Below, piece after piece: positions 45,906 through 54,752 of a stretch of DNA of 64,000 bases (positions within the stretch are counted from its first letter, which is position 1; every line of letters begins with the position of its first letter). Location: NCBI RefSeq assembly GCF_001258055.1, contig NZ_CVRM01000031.1, positions 412,574 to 476,573 on the forward strand, written 5' to 3'. Source of the DNA: Phaeobacter italicus (GTDB lineage: Bacteria > Pseudomonadota > Alphaproteobacteria > Rhodobacterales > Rhodobacteraceae). The notes beneath the pieces were generated by a model. That model did no database searches. It saw only the letters and a program-made list of their open reading frames with translations, and was not told the DNA's origin. Both the position numbers and the translations under genes were made by a program.

Positions 45906-46367
45906 ATGATCATGCTTGATGATCTTGACCGACGCATACTTCGCCATCTGCAGGCCGATCCCGAACAATCGCTGCCGGACCTGGGCGACCGGCTTGGCCT
46001 GACTGCATCGCGCCTGTCGCGGCGGCTGGAGAAGCTGCGCGAGGGCGGCGTCATTCTGGGGCAACGCGCGGTGATCGACTGGCGTGCCCTTGGCTATGAG
46101 GTCGAAGTGTCATTGCGGATCACGCTGGACAAGACCAATTCCCGCGCCTTTGACGAGTTCATCCCCGCCGCGCGCGAAATCCCCGAGGTGCTGGAAATCC
46201 AGACCTTCCTGGGGCAGGTCGATGTGCGCCTCTCGGTGATTGCGCGGGACATGGCGCATTATCAGGGCATTTACCGCAGCCAGATCCTGACGCTGCCGCA
46301 TATCACCGACATCGAGGCGCTGATGCATGTGGCGCGGATCAAATCAGACGAGGCGCTGCCGATATGA
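45906..46367 (+). CDS. Lrp/AsnC family transcriptional regulator 1
   Basis: A ~153-residue Lrp-type regulator: N-terminal HTH (MLDDLDRRILRHLQADPEQ, GLTASRLSRRLEKLREGGVI) and a C-terminal RAM ligand domain. The start is 45906 or 45912 (MIMLDDLD or MLDDLD); neither has a clear ribosome site. It is divergent from ilvC, with only ~126 bases between, so leucine- or branched-chain-responsive control of ilvC is a natural inference. Its stop overlaps the next regulator's start. Confidence 0.9.
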   Translation: MIMLDDLDRRILRHLQADPEQSLPDLGDRLGLTASRLSRRLEKLREGGVILGQRAVIDWRALGYEVEVSLRITLDKTNSRAFDEFIPAAREIPEVLEIQTFLGQVDVRLSVIARDMAHYQGIYRSQILTLPHITDIEALMHVARIKSDEALPI

Positions 46368-46822
46368 TGACGCTGGACGACATCGATCACGCGTTGTTGC
46401 GTGCACTGGGACGGGATGCGACGCAATCCGCCGGTGCGCTGGGGCGCGAACTGGGGCTCAGCCAGCCTGCAACCTGGCGCCGCATTCGCCGTCTGCAGGA
46501 CGCAGGCATCATCCGGGGGCGCAAGCTGGATCTCGATGCGGGCAAGCTGGGGTTTGGGGTCACGGTCTTTCTGGGCATCAAGCTTGCAACAAAGGGCCGT
46601 GTTTCGCTGGAGGATTTCGAGCGTGCGGTCTCTGCGATCCCGGAGGTGCAGACTGTCGAACATGTGCTGGGGATGTACGACTACCGTCTGCGGGTAACAG
46701 CCCGTGACATCGCCGATTTCGAGCGGGTGCTGCGGCGCCGGATCATGACCCTGCCCGGGGTGGGCAATGTCGATGCCAATGTTCTCTTGAGCGAAGAACG
46801 CAGACCTGGCCCGCTTGGCTAG
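46364..46822 (+). CDS. Lrp/AsnC family transcriptional regulator 2
   Basis: A 152-residue second Lrp-type regulator directly after the first, starting inside its stop codon (ATGATGA). It has the HTH (LDDIDHALLRALGRDATQ, LSQPATWRRIRRLQDAGII) and a RAM domain (VFLGIKLAT.., VEHVLGMYDYRLRV). Overlapping, paired Lrp regulators often form a heteromeric or co-acting pair, as with decarboxylase siroheme-type NirD/L-like arrangements; a joint complex here is an inference. Confidence 0.9.
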   Translation: MMTLDDIDHALLRALGRDATQSAGALGRELGLSQPATWRRIRRLQDAGIIRGRKLDLDAGKLGFGVTVFLGIKLATKGRVSLEDFERAVSAIPEVQTVEHVLGMYDYRLRVTARDIADFERVLRRRIMTLPGVGNVDANVLLSEERRPGPLG

Positions 46823-46843
46823 GGGCTGACTGGACGCGAGAGC

Positions 46844-46872
46844 CCTGTCATCTTTCCAAAAATACTCTCGCC
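46844..46872 (-). repeat. 29-bp dispersed repeat, copy 2
   Basis: On the minus strand it begins GGCGAGAGTATTT and ends GGAAAGATGACAGG, 27 of 29 identical to copy 1 at 21386-21414. It lies 22 bases past the second lrp gene, antisense to it, before the convergent UbiH-family gene. A hairpin AGGCCCC / GGGGCCT (46881-46899) lies beside it. Confidence 0.7.
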
Positions 46873-46904
46873 GAAGGCACAGGCCCCGAACAGGGGCCTG
46901 ATCC

Positions 46905-48101
46905 CTACTTCACGCCAAGTCCCATTTGCATCAGATTGCGGCGCACAGGAGCCAGCGAATAGAGCGCATTGAGCCCAAAGGCGCGCAGGTCGCGCAGGGG
47001 GCGCGGGGCCAGCATCGAGGTGCGGTTGAGCAGGTCGATCCCCTTGATCCGCATCTGGATGTCGCCGTGGCGCGCGCGGTGATAAGCGGCGAGCATTTTG
47101 GCATCGCCCAGATCGGTCGGGTTGGCCACCGCCAGATCCAGAAGCGCGCGCAGATCGCCGAGGGACATATTGAGCCCCTGCGCACCAATCGGAGGGACGA
47201 CATGGGCGGCTTCGGCCATCAGGGCCAGCCGCTCGCCGTTCAGCCGCTCGGCTGACTGGCTGATGATAGGCCAGATGGTGCGGCGGGACGCCAGTTTCAG
47301 ATCCCCCAGCACGCCACAGCTGCGGCGGTTCATGGCGGCTTCAAACTGGGCCGGATCCATTGTCAGAAGGTCTTGCGCGCGGGGGCCTCGCTCCATCCAG
47401 ACCACGGCAGACGAGGGCCTGCCTTCGTGATCCGGCAACGGCACCAGCGTGAAGGGGCCGCCGCTGCGGTGGATCTCTGTCGAGATATTGTCATGCGGTT
47501 GGTCATGGGTCACCGCAAAGGCCAGCGCCTTTTGCCCGTAGCGACGGGTTGTCACCGCAATCCCCGCCGCAGTCCGCATGGGCGAATTGCGACCATCACA
47601 GGCAAGGACAAGGCGTGCGGAAATCCGGCTGCCATCGCTGAGGCCGACACGGGCGCTAGCGGTGCGGGTGAAAAGCGACGTGGTGCCAACGCCCGGACGG
47701 AAATCAACCGTGGACAGATCGGCAAGACGGCCCAGGAGTTCGCGGCGCAACAGCCAGTTTGGCAGGTTCCAGCCAAAGGGCTCTCCGGACAGGTCAGCGG
47801 AGTCGAAATCCTTGACGACGCGGGCCTCGGGTTCGGCCCCGCCGGCATCGATGATCCGCATGATCCTGAGCGCAGCAGCATATGGTTCCAGATGGCTCCA
47901 GATGCCTGCCTCTTGCAGCAGCCCGCGGGCGGGCTGAAGGATGGCCGTGGTGCGCAGGTCGGATCCGGCATCGTCGCGGGTTGTGACCGGCGGCGTGGGA
48001 TCCACGCAGATCACGCGAAACCCTGCAGCCCCAAAGGTGGCGGCTGCCATCAGCCCTGCAATGCCACCGCCAGAAACCAGAATGTCACAGCTGTCAGCCA
48101 T
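46905..48101 (-). CDS. UbiH/COQ6-family FAD-dependent hydroxylase
   Basis: A 398-residue FAD monooxygenase of the ubiquinone-hydroxylase group, probably acting on the ubiquinone ring in the aerobic pathway. The N-terminal dinucleotide motif ILVSGGGIAGLMAAATFG, the mid-protein VLACDGRNSPMRTAAGI (DG motif) and the C-terminal EAAHVVPPIGAQGLNMSLGD (GD motif) are intact. The ATG at 48101 has AGGCAGG upstream. Which ring position it hydroxylates cannot be read from sequence, so no ubi symbol is given. Confidence 0.92.
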   Translation of the reverse strand: MADSCDILVSGGGIAGLMAAATFGAAGFRVICVDPTPPVTTRDDAGSDLRTTAILQPARGLLQEAGIWSHLEPYAAALRIMRIIDAGGAEPEARVVKDFDSADLSGEPFGWNLPNWLLRRELLGRLADLSTVDFRPGVGTTSLFTRTASARVGLSDGSRISARLVLACDGRNSPMRTAAGIAVTTRRYGQKALAFAVTHDQPHDNISTEIHRSGGPFTLVPLPDHEGRPSSAVVWMERGPRAQDLLTMDPAQFEAAMNRRSCGVLGDLKLASRRTIWPIISQSAERLNGERLALMAEAAHVVPPIGAQGLNMSLGDLRALLDLAVANPTDLGDAKMLAAYHRARHGDIQMRIKGIDLLNRTSMLAPRPLRDLRAFGLNALYSLAPVRRNLMQMGLGVK

Positions 48102-48203
48102 CAAACCTGCCTTTCGTCTTATCCCTTGTGAGATAGGCCCGCGAGGGTCGGAATGACAAGCGACATAACGTCCTTTTGCGTTCGGGCATTGGGCAATGCT
48201 GAC

Positions 48204-48446
48204 CTAGCCGCGCGTGATGAGGACCAGAACGACGACCATGGCAAAGGCCTTGGCCACTGCAGGCAGAAACAGTGCAGGCAGGCCCCAGACAGCGATGGCA
48301 AGCGCCCACAGCAACACATAGAGCAGGATCGCCAACAGGGGTTTGGTCGCGCCCGCCCAGTCATCTGCCCCACTGCGGGGGGGCTGGTGCTGCGCCATAT
48401 CCAGCGCAACCGGGGCGTCAATCAGATCAAGAGAGAGGTCTTTCAT
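48204..48446 (-). CDS. Small membrane protein (80 aa)
   Basis: An 80-residue protein with two hydrophobic segments at the C-terminal half (about 36-57 and 60-78) after a polar N-terminus. AGGAT lies before the ATG at 48446. No family recognised. It stands alone between the UbiH-family gene and the HAD nucleotidase, all on the minus strand. Confidence 0.65.
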   Translation of the reverse strand: MKDLSLDLIDAPVALDMAQHQPPRSGADDWAGATKPLLAILLYVLLWALAIAVWGLPALFLPAVAKAFAMVVVLVLITRG

Positions 48447-48579
48447 CGGGCATCCTGTCGTTTGAGAGCGAACCTAAAGATGACCGGCATATATAGCTTT
48501 GACCAAGCGGCGTAAGGCCACTGCGGCGGCGCGCCACAGGGGGTGCGACAGGATGCGCACCCCTTGCTGTTCGCGCCTG

Positions 48580-49221
48580 TCAGATCTGGGCGAGAAACGC
48601 CGTCAGATCATCCGTGTGGTGGTGAATATGCGCGCCACCAACCGGTTCTGGCGCGACATGGACCGTACGCATGCCCAGATCGTGCGGCGCTTGCAGATTG
48701 CGCGGATCATCCTCGAACATGGCGGCTGTTTCGGTTTCGATCCCGGCCTTGGCAAAAATGGTGTCAAAGGCCTGATGCTCTGGCTTGGGGCGATAATTGG
48801 CGTGTTCAACGCCGTAGATTTCGTCAAAACAGTCAGCCAGCCCACGCCGCGCCAGCACCTGCTCGGCGTAGGGGGCGGTGCCATTGGTGTAGATGATCCG
48901 CTTGCCGGGGAGGGCCTTGATGTGGGCGGCAAGCTGGGGGTCGGGTTCGAGCTGGTCGAAATTAATGTCATGCACCTCGATCAGGAACGGGTCGGGGTCC
49001 AGGTCGTGATGGGCCATCAGCCCCGCCAGCGTGGTGCCGTGTTCGCGCCAGTAATCCCCGCGCAGCTGATCTGCCACCTTCTTGTCGACTCCAAGGGTCG
49101 ACATCACGTAGTTGGTCATCTTCACCTCGATCTGGTCGAACAGGCGAACAGAGGGGTGATAGAGGGTGTTGTCGAGATCGAACACCCAGTGGCGGACATG
49201 TGAGAAAGACTGCGATACCAT
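48580..49221 (-). CDS. HAD superfamily pyrimidine 5'-nucleotidase
   Basis: A 213-residue HAD phosphatase. The nucleophile motif is VFDLDNTLYHP (DxDxT), motif II is the Thr in IIYTNGTAP, the Lys is in YRPKPEHQAFD, and motif IV is MFEDDPRNL. The DLDNTLY start and the 5'-nucleotidase (Sdt1/PynA-like) cap arrangement support pyrimidine nucleoside monophosphates as substrate. The ATG at 49221 is chosen; an upstream extension is not family-like. Confidence 0.9.
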   Translation of the reverse strand: MVSQSFSHVRHWVFDLDNTLYHPSVRLFDQIEVKMTNYVMSTLGVDKKVADQLRGDYWREHGTTLAGLMAHHDLDPDPFLIEVHDINFDQLEPDPQLAAHIKALPGKRIIYTNGTAPYAEQVLARRGLADCFDEIYGVEHANYRPKPEHQAFDTIFAKAGIETETAAMFEDDPRNLQAPHDLGMRTVHVAPEPVGGAHIHHHTDDLTAFLAQI

Positions 49222-49381
49222 ATGCGTGGACCTATGGGGCTTGGTTCGTGATTGCAACTGCTTCGCAGCAGCTAGCGCGACCTTCGCTCTAGCCAACGGA
49301 TAATATGCACCGCGGGGGGATGTTTTTTACCCTGCGGGCCGGGCGGGGTTGATTGCAGGGCCAGCCGACCTGTAGACATCC

Positions 49382-50056
49382 ATGAACAACAAGTCAGAGA
49401 TCCCATCCATGAGCCGTTCTTCCAACCAGACCGATGCCTATGCGCTGATCCTTGAGGCGATTGATGTAGGCGTCTATCGCCCCGGCGACCGGCTGGTGGA
49501 GAGCGATCTGGCTGAGCGGTTTGGAGTGTCTCGCACCCCCATCCGCGAGGCGCTGCAGCGGCTGGAAACGCAATCGCTTTTGGAACGGGATGGCCGGTCG
49601 CTGATCGTGGCCTCGCTGGATCACAACCAAATGGCAGAGCTTTATGTGGTGCGCCGCGAACTTGAGGGTCTGGCGGCGCGTCTGGCCGCGCGTCACGCCA
49701 CCGAGGAAGAGATCCGTGTTCTGCAGGAGATGGTGGAATCTGATGATGCCTTTGTCGACAATCCGACAGAGCTGTCCAAGGCCAACCGTCGCTTTCACGA
49801 ACAGATCCACCTTGCTTCGCACAACCGCTATCTGGTGCAGCAGCTGAACCTTGTACATCGCACGATGGCGCTGATGGCGACCACGTCGCTTGCGGCTGAG
49901 GGACGGGGGCGCATTGCTCAGGAAGAGCACAAGACGATCGTCAATGCCATCGAACGGCGGGACGAAGACGGCGCGGCGCGTGCGCTGAAGGATCATATCT
50001 CCGTTGCCTTCATGACCCGCCTGAAACAGGACGCGGGCGACCGCGCAAAGGGCTGA
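49382..50056 (+). CDS. GntR family regulator (FadR/FCD type)
   Basis: A 224-residue regulator: N-terminal winged helix (DAYALILEAIDVGVYRPGDRLVESDLAERFGVSRTPIREALQRL, about 14-58) and a C-terminal all-helical FCD ligand domain containing the His residues of the metal site (FHEQIHLASHNRYL; EEHKTIVNAI). FCD regulators usually respond to small organic acids. The start may be 49382 or the internal ATG at 49409. No catabolic operon is adjacent; neighbouring genes face away, so the target is unknown. Confidence 0.92.
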   Translation: MNNKSEIPSMSRSSNQTDAYALILEAIDVGVYRPGDRLVESDLAERFGVSRTPIREALQRLETQSLLERDGRSLIVASLDHNQMAELYVVRRELEGLAARLAARHATEEEIRVLQEMVESDDAFVDNPTELSKANRRFHEQIHLASHNRYLVQQLNLVHRTMALMATTSLAAEGRGRIAQEEHKTIVNAIERRDEDGAARALKDHISVAFMTRLKQDAGDRAKG

Positions 50057-50083
50057 ATCACCACCTTTGATGGGCTGTCATGT

Positions 50084-51991
50084 TCAGCCCAGTTTTTGGG
50101 TGCGGCTTTTGGGGCTGTGGCCGTGTGTGGTCTTGTCCCAGTAAAAGGGCTTCAGGATCAGCTCATAAAGGGCTTTGTAGACGGCGATGACGCCCATCGG
50201 GAAATAAAAGATCAGGCTGGGCGCCCAGAGTGCAAGGCTGCGCCTGCCGGTGGCGCAGGCTGCTGTGATCGCAATGACCATGCCCAACAGCTCAAAGAAC
50301 ACGAGAGACACACCTGCCAGATAGGTGGCCCCTGTAGGCAGGAGCGGCGCAGTCGGATGGGGCAGGCCCAACGTGATGAGCCAGAAGCTCCACAAACAGG
50401 GGGCCAGCAGGAACTGCCCGACGGTTCCCAGAAAGAAAGCCTGCAATCCAAGAAACTGACGCCAGCCCAGCTGTTTCAGCAGCAGCCGGGGGGAGCGCAT
50501 GTGAACCAGGTAGGTGACCATAAAGCCCTTGAGCCAGCGTGAGCGTTGTTTGACCCAGGCCCAGGGGCGGCAGTTTGCCTCCTCGTAGGTGCTGGTCGGC
50601 AGCATGTCGGTTCGGTAGCCAAAGCGGGACAGGCGCACTCCAAGATCTGCATCTTCGGTGACATTATGGGCATCCCAGCCACCAACCTGTTCGAGGACGT
50701 CGCGACGAATGAACAGCGTGGTTCCACCGAGCGGCACCACCAGCCCAAGCCGTGCAATCCCCGGCAGGACGATGCGAAACCAGCTGGCGTATTCGAGGGT
50801 GAAACAGCGCGAAATCCAGTTCTGTGTGGGATTGTAGTAGTCCAGCGCCCCTTGCAGGCAGGCCAGGGCACCGTCCCCCTTGGCGAAAGCTGCGGCAACA
50901 TGGTCAAGCTGATCGGGCTCTGGTGCGTCTTCGGCGTCCCAAATTCCAATGATCTCTCCACGGCAGAAATTCAGCGCGTAGTTCATGGCGCGGGGCTTTG
51001 TTGTCAGGCCGCCGTGGGCGGGCACCTCTATCACCCTGAACCAATCCGGCAGATCTGCACAGCGGATTGCGTCGCGTGTGATGTCATCCTCTTCTTCCAG
51101 AACAAGAAGCACCTCCAGCAGGCTGCGGGGGTAGGTGAGCTTGCACAGGCGGCGGAGCAGGGCGCGGCCGATTTCGGCTTCCTTGTAGAGCGGGACAAGG
51201 ACAGAGATCATCGGCCGCCTGTGGCGCGGAGATGTGAATTTGGACCGCGAGGCAATCGGCAGCTCAATTTGGCGGCGCGACCGGATGGTCTGAATATGTG
51301 AGATGAAGCCCGCGCATTTCAGCAGGGTGAACAGCAAGAGCGTAAAGAGCGCGACGCCGCAGAGAAGGGCAAAGGCGTGCCGTGGAAATGCCAACGCAGT
51401 GAGCAGAAGCCCAAGCGCAAGGACGGCAGTTGCGCCGCTCCAGTCGGGTCTGCGCATGGTCCGGCAGCTGTATGCGAGTGGCAGACGGCTGCTTGCCTCG
51501 ACCGCGAGGTCCTTGCGGAAATGAGAGACCAACAGCTGCTGTATCTGGCTTTCCGAAGCCAGCACCGGCATCACCTCTCCGAAACTGGCAGCCAGATCCG
51601 TGCGGATGGTGTTCAGCTTGTTCGGGTCGGAAACGGCCACAACGACGGTCTGGCCCAACTGCATCCACGGCAGCACGGAGTGGCGCAGCCAGAACCCTGC
51701 GGGTTTTCGGGCCAGAAGCCGGGCTTGCGGATTGTGGCCGCTCAGATCGACCTTGGGGATCTTGTGCTGTGAGGACAGCGCGTCCAGTACCTGATCCTGA
51801 CTGGCCCACCCTTCTGACACGAGGATCCGGTCAATTGGGGCGCGCTGGTGCTGCTGCAGGGTGAGGGCCCGTATCACATGGTCCTTGCTGACGGCGTGAT
51901 CCTGGATCAGACGCTGCTCCAGTGTGCGGCGTCCCACCTGTTTGGTCAGGGGGCGTGTGGCTCGAATCAATTCTAGGTTGTGTTTTGACAT
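50084..51991 (-). CDS. Membrane glycosyltransferase (GT2) with GspE-N-like domain
   Basis: A 635-residue fusion. Residues about 20-160 resemble the type II secretion GspE N-terminal/MshEN fold (RLIQDHAVSKDHVIRAL, DRILVSEGWASQDQVLDAL, VVAVSDPNK). Two transmembrane helices follow (about 187-228). The GT2 catalytic domain (262-495) has the DxD-type WDAEDAPEPDQ (Asp352, Asp355), the EDADLG acid pair (Glu446, Asp447) and QRSRWLKG (Gln482-Trp486), the processive-synthase signature. Further helices close the protein. MshEN domains bind c-di-GMP in other proteins, so control of an exopolysaccharide by c-di-GMP is plausible, though not shown. The start is 51991 (MSKHNLELI). Confidence 0.88.
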   Translation of the reverse strand: MSKHNLELIRATRPLTKQVGRRTLEQRLIQDHAVSKDHVIRALTLQQHQRAPIDRILVSEGWASQDQVLDALSSQHKIPKVDLSGHNPQARLLARKPAGFWLRHSVLPWMQLGQTVVVAVSDPNKLNTIRTDLAASFGEVMPVLASESQIQQLLVSHFRKDLAVEASSRLPLAYSCRTMRRPDWSGATAVLALGLLLTALAFPRHAFALLCGVALFTLLLFTLLKCAGFISHIQTIRSRRQIELPIASRSKFTSPRHRRPMISVLVPLYKEAEIGRALLRRLCKLTYPRSLLEVLLVLEEEDDITRDAIRCADLPDWFRVIEVPAHGGLTTKPRAMNYALNFCRGEIIGIWDAEDAPEPDQLDHVAAAFAKGDGALACLQGALDYYNPTQNWISRCFTLEYASWFRIVLPGIARLGLVVPLGGTTLFIRRDVLEQVGGWDAHNVTEDADLGVRLSRFGYRTDMLPTSTYEEANCRPWAWVKQRSRWLKGFMVTYLVHMRSPRLLLKQLGWRQFLGLQAFFLGTVGQFLLAPCLWSFWLITLGLPHPTAPLLPTGATYLAGVSLVFFELLGMVIAITAACATGRRSLALWAPSLIFYFPMGVIAVYKALYELILKPFYWDKTTHGHSPKSRTQKLG

Positions 51992-52117
51992 GCCACAAGG
52001 GTTTGCCCCCTTTCGCGATCCGGCAAGTCCCCTGCCAGATTGGCATCTTCCCAAAACGTTGAAACCCATGACAATTCCTTGCCATGGGTTTCAATTTTTA
52101 ACGCAGCCTTTGCTGGA

Positions 52118-53281
52118 TCAGGCGGATTTGCGTGCGTCCATCGCCTCGGCAAAACGCTCAAACAGGTAGAAACTGTCCTGCGGGCCGGGGCTGGCTTCGG
52201 GGTGGTGCTGCACGGAATAAACCGGGCGGTCCTTCATCCGGATACCGCAGTTGGAGCCATCAAACAGCGAGACATGGGTCTCTTCCACACCGTCCGGCAG
52301 GCTTTGGGCATCAACGGCGAAGCCGTGGTTCATGGAGGTGATCTCTACCTTGCCGGTGGCGTTTTCCTTGACCGGGTGATTGGCGCCATGGTGACCGTGA
52401 TTCATCTTGACCGTCTTGCCACCAAGGGCAAGCGCCAGCATCTGGTGGCCAAGGCAGATCCCGAACATCGGCAGGTCGGTGCTGTCGAGGATTTCCTTGA
52501 TCATTGGCACGGCATATTCGCCGGTCGCCGCAGGATCGCCCGGACCATTGGACAGGAAGACCCCATCAGGGTTGTGCGCCAGAACTTCGGCTGCGGTTGC
52601 GGTCGCGGGCAATACGGTGACGTCACAGCCTGCAGAGGCGAGGCAGCGCAGGATGTTGCGCTTGGCGCCGTAGTCAACAGCGACGACCTTGTGCTTGGGG
52701 GCTTCCTGACGGGTGTAGCCCTCGGGCCAGGCCCACCGCATTTCGTCCCAGCGATAGCTTTGGGCGCAGGTCACGTCTTTTGCCAGATCTAGACCTTCCA
52801 GACCGGACCAGCCCCGTGCCTTGGCGACCAGCGCCTCGATGTCAAAGTTGCCGTCCGGGTCATGGGCCAGTGCCACATGCGGCGCACCCTGCTGGCGGAT
52901 GGCGCGGGTCAGACGACGGGTGTCGATACCGCCGATGGCGATGCGGCCAGTGCGGGTCAGCCAGGACTTCAGCTCTTCGGTTGCGCGCCAGTTCGACGAT
53001 TGGGTCGGATCCCATTTGACCACCATGCCAGCGGCAACGGGGTCGGCGGTTTCATCATCCTCTGGGGTGACGCCGGTGTTGCCGATATGGGGGAAGGTGA
53101 AGGTCACGATCTGGCCGGCATAAGACGGGTCAGTCATGATTTCCTGATAGCCGGTCATGGCGGTGTTGAAGCACAGCTCTGCAACTGTTTCGCCATATGC
53201 TCCGAAGCCGTTTCCGTAAAAGATGGTGCCATCTGCGAGCGCCAAACATGCGGTGGGTTTGGGCGTGACGGTATCGGCCAT
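52118..53281 (-). CDS. carA: Carbamoyl-phosphate synthase small subunit
   Basis: The glutaminase subunit (387 residues) that feeds ammonia to CarB for pyrimidine and arginine synthesis. N-terminal CPSase_sm domain (LALADGTIFYGNGFG..., FNTAMTGYQEIMTDPSYAGQ) and C-terminal class I GATase with catalytic Cys276 in GICLGHQ and the His/Glu pair in HHPEASPGPQD. The ATG at 53281 begins the family-like part. carB is not in the window. Divergent from yqeY, the order seen in many Rhodobacterales. Confidence 0.98.
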   Translation of the reverse strand: MADTVTPKPTACLALADGTIFYGNGFGAYGETVAELCFNTAMTGYQEIMTDPSYAGQIVTFTFPHIGNTGVTPEDDETADPVAAGMVVKWDPTQSSNWRATEELKSWLTRTGRIAIGGIDTRRLTRAIRQQGAPHVALAHDPDGNFDIEALVAKARGWSGLEGLDLAKDVTCAQSYRWDEMRWAWPEGYTRQEAPKHKVVAVDYGAKRNILRCLASAGCDVTVLPATATAAEVLAHNPDGVFLSNGPGDPAATGEYAVPMIKEILDSTDLPMFGICLGHQMLALALGGKTVKMNHGHHGANHPVKENATGKVEITSMNHGFAVDAQSLPDGVEETHVSLFDGSNCGIRMKDRPVYSVQHHPEASPGPQDSFYLFERFAEAMDARKSA

Positions 53282-53435
53282 GGCGCGACTCTCCAATCTG
53301 GGCAAAATTCATGGGCTTTTAAGGGGAGGTGGGCAACGCGTCAAGCCTGTGAGGCCGCGTTCTGCCATGCAAAATGTGCCCTCGCGTCATTCCATCGGGA
53401 TAACTTGAATTGGCAGGGTGGTTTAGGTAAAGATC

Positions 53436-53459
53436 CCATTTCCGACTCCGTGGAAATGG
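53436..53459 (+). promoter_or_regulatory. Inverted repeat just ahead of yqeY
   Basis: CCATTTCC and GGAAATGG are perfect 8-bp arms around an 8-base spacer, ending 8 bases before the yqeY ATG. The right arm holds the only purine-rich stretch where a ribosome site could be, so the hairpin could affect translation, or it could be an operator. Confidence 0.4.
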
Positions 53460-53467
53460 ACTGATAA

Positions 53468-53941
53468 ATGGATACGCGAACTCGGGTCAATCAGGCCCTG
53501 AAACAGGCCATGAAAGACCGGGAGGCCTCTCGACTGGCGACTCTGCGTCTGATCAATGCCGCAATCAAAGACCGTGAAATCGCAGATCGCGTGGACGGTG
53601 AATCAGGTGGCATCGGGGATGCAGAAGTCCTTGCCATTCTTGGGAAAATGACCAAGCAACGCAATGAAAGCGCCCGCGCCTATGAAGAGGGCGGCCGGCT
53701 GGATCTGGCTGAGCGGGAACTGAACGAAATTGCCATCATCGAAGAGTTTTTGCCCAAGCAGCTCAGCGATGAGGAAATCACCGAAGCGGTCAAGGCCGCC
53801 GTGAGCGATACCGGCGCTGAGTCGATCCGCGACATGGGCAAGGTCATGGGCGCGCTGAAAGGCAAATACACCGGCCAAATGGATTTCGGCAAGGTAGGCC
53901 CGATGGTGAAGGACCAGCTTTGCCAGGGGGGCAACTGCTGA
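53468..53941 (+). CDS. yqeY: GatB/YqeY domain protein
   Basis: A 157-residue helical protein homologous to the tail domain of GatB (Asn/Gln-tRNA amidotransferase). Family features: MDTRTRVNQALKQAMKDRE, LRLINAAIKDREIA, the YEEGGRLDLAERELNEIAIIEEFLPKQL stretch and the final GKYTGQMDFGKVGPMVKDQL. Its role outside GatB is not settled. It ends at a strong terminator which also overlaps the end of the convergent prephenate dehydrogenase gene. Confidence 0.93.
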   Translation: MDTRTRVNQALKQAMKDREASRLATLRLINAAIKDREIADRVDGESGGIGDAEVLAILGKMTKQRNESARAYEEGGRLDLAERELNEIAIIEEFLPKQLSDEEITEAVKAAVSDTGAESIRDMGKVMGALKGKYTGQMDFGKVGPMVKDQLCQGGNC

Positions 53942-53969
53942 TCTGCTGATTGCTCCGCATCGCATTGTT

Positions 53970-54752
53970 TCAAAGGCCCGCCATCTGTCGCGGGCCTTTT
54001 TCTATTGGGGCAGGTCCAGCGGCCAACTGGGCGGCGCGGCTCAGGAAATCAGCGCGCACCTCTGCTGCAAAGGGATTGTCGCGCAGGATGGCGTCCAGCA
54101 CGGCCGGGGCGTCTGCGCTCACCATGCGGCGGGCTTCGAGCAGGTGGTCAAAGCTGGATGTCGTCATGCGCAGCTTCTCTGGCAGGATCTGGCTCAGGGT
54201 TTGGGCAATCAGATGCGTCAGCCCCTGCACGGTGGCGACTTCGCGGTCGTGATCTTCGGCGGTGGTCCAGATGACGTGCAGCCCAAAGAGACTGCGAAGC
54301 GCCGCCGCGATGCGCCAATGTGTTCTGCCACGCTGGGGGCAGAGCGCGATCTTGTGACCGGCAAGGCCATCCTTTGCGCTTTGTGGGCCAAACAAGGGGT
54401 GGCTGCCGAGAATATTCACATGGGCTGGCAGATGGGTTTCCATATCCTGCATGGGGCGCAGTTTCACTGATCCTACGTCCATCACCGTCGCCCCCACAGC
54501 CAGCAACGGGGCGATCCGCTGACAGACGTCCGAGATTGATGAAACCGGTACCGCAAGAATGACAAGCGGGCAGGAGCAGGCATCTTCCAGAGTTGAAAAC
54601 CGGACGCGAGCAGGCGCCTTTGGGGGCTGGGCAGGATCATGCACCACGACCTGCATATGCGCTGCGAGATTCCGGGCAATGAGCTGGCCAAAGGCGCCAA
54701 AGCCAATGAGGCCAACACGCGGTGCAGTGGAAGAGGATGAAAACGGTAACAT
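53970..54752 (-). CDS. Prephenate/arogenate dehydrogenase family protein
   Basis: A 260-residue TyrA-type dehydrogenase for tyrosine synthesis. It has the NAD(P) motif GLIGFGAFGQLIA, then LAVPVSSI and the substrate-loop HPLFGPQSAKDGLAGH. It is shorter than typical TyrA (~280-310), in keeping with a stand-alone dehydrogenase without chorismate mutase or ACT domain. Prephenate versus arogenate preference cannot be told. Its last codons (GPRQMAGL) are written inside the yqeY terminator. Confidence 0.85.
   Translation of the reverse strand: MLPFSSSSTAPRVGLIGFGAFGQLIARNLAAHMQVVVHDPAQPPKAPARVRFSTLEDACSCPLVILAVPVSSISDVCQRIAPLLAVGATVMDVGSVKLRPMQDMETHLPAHVNILGSHPLFGPQSAKDGLAGHKIALCPQRGRTHWRIAAALRSLFGLHVIWTTAEDHDREVATVQGLTHLIAQTLSQILPEKLRMTTSSFDHLLEARRMVSADAPAVLDAILRDNPFAAEVRADFLSRAAQLAAGPAPIEKGPRQMAGL
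53972..54003. terminator. Bidirectional terminator overlapping a coding end
   Basis: The arms AAAGGCCCGC / GCGGGCCTTT with an 8-base loop are followed by TTTCT on the plus strand. It terminates yqeY, and the same DNA encodes the last residues of the convergent prephenate dehydrogenase. Confidence 0.85.
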
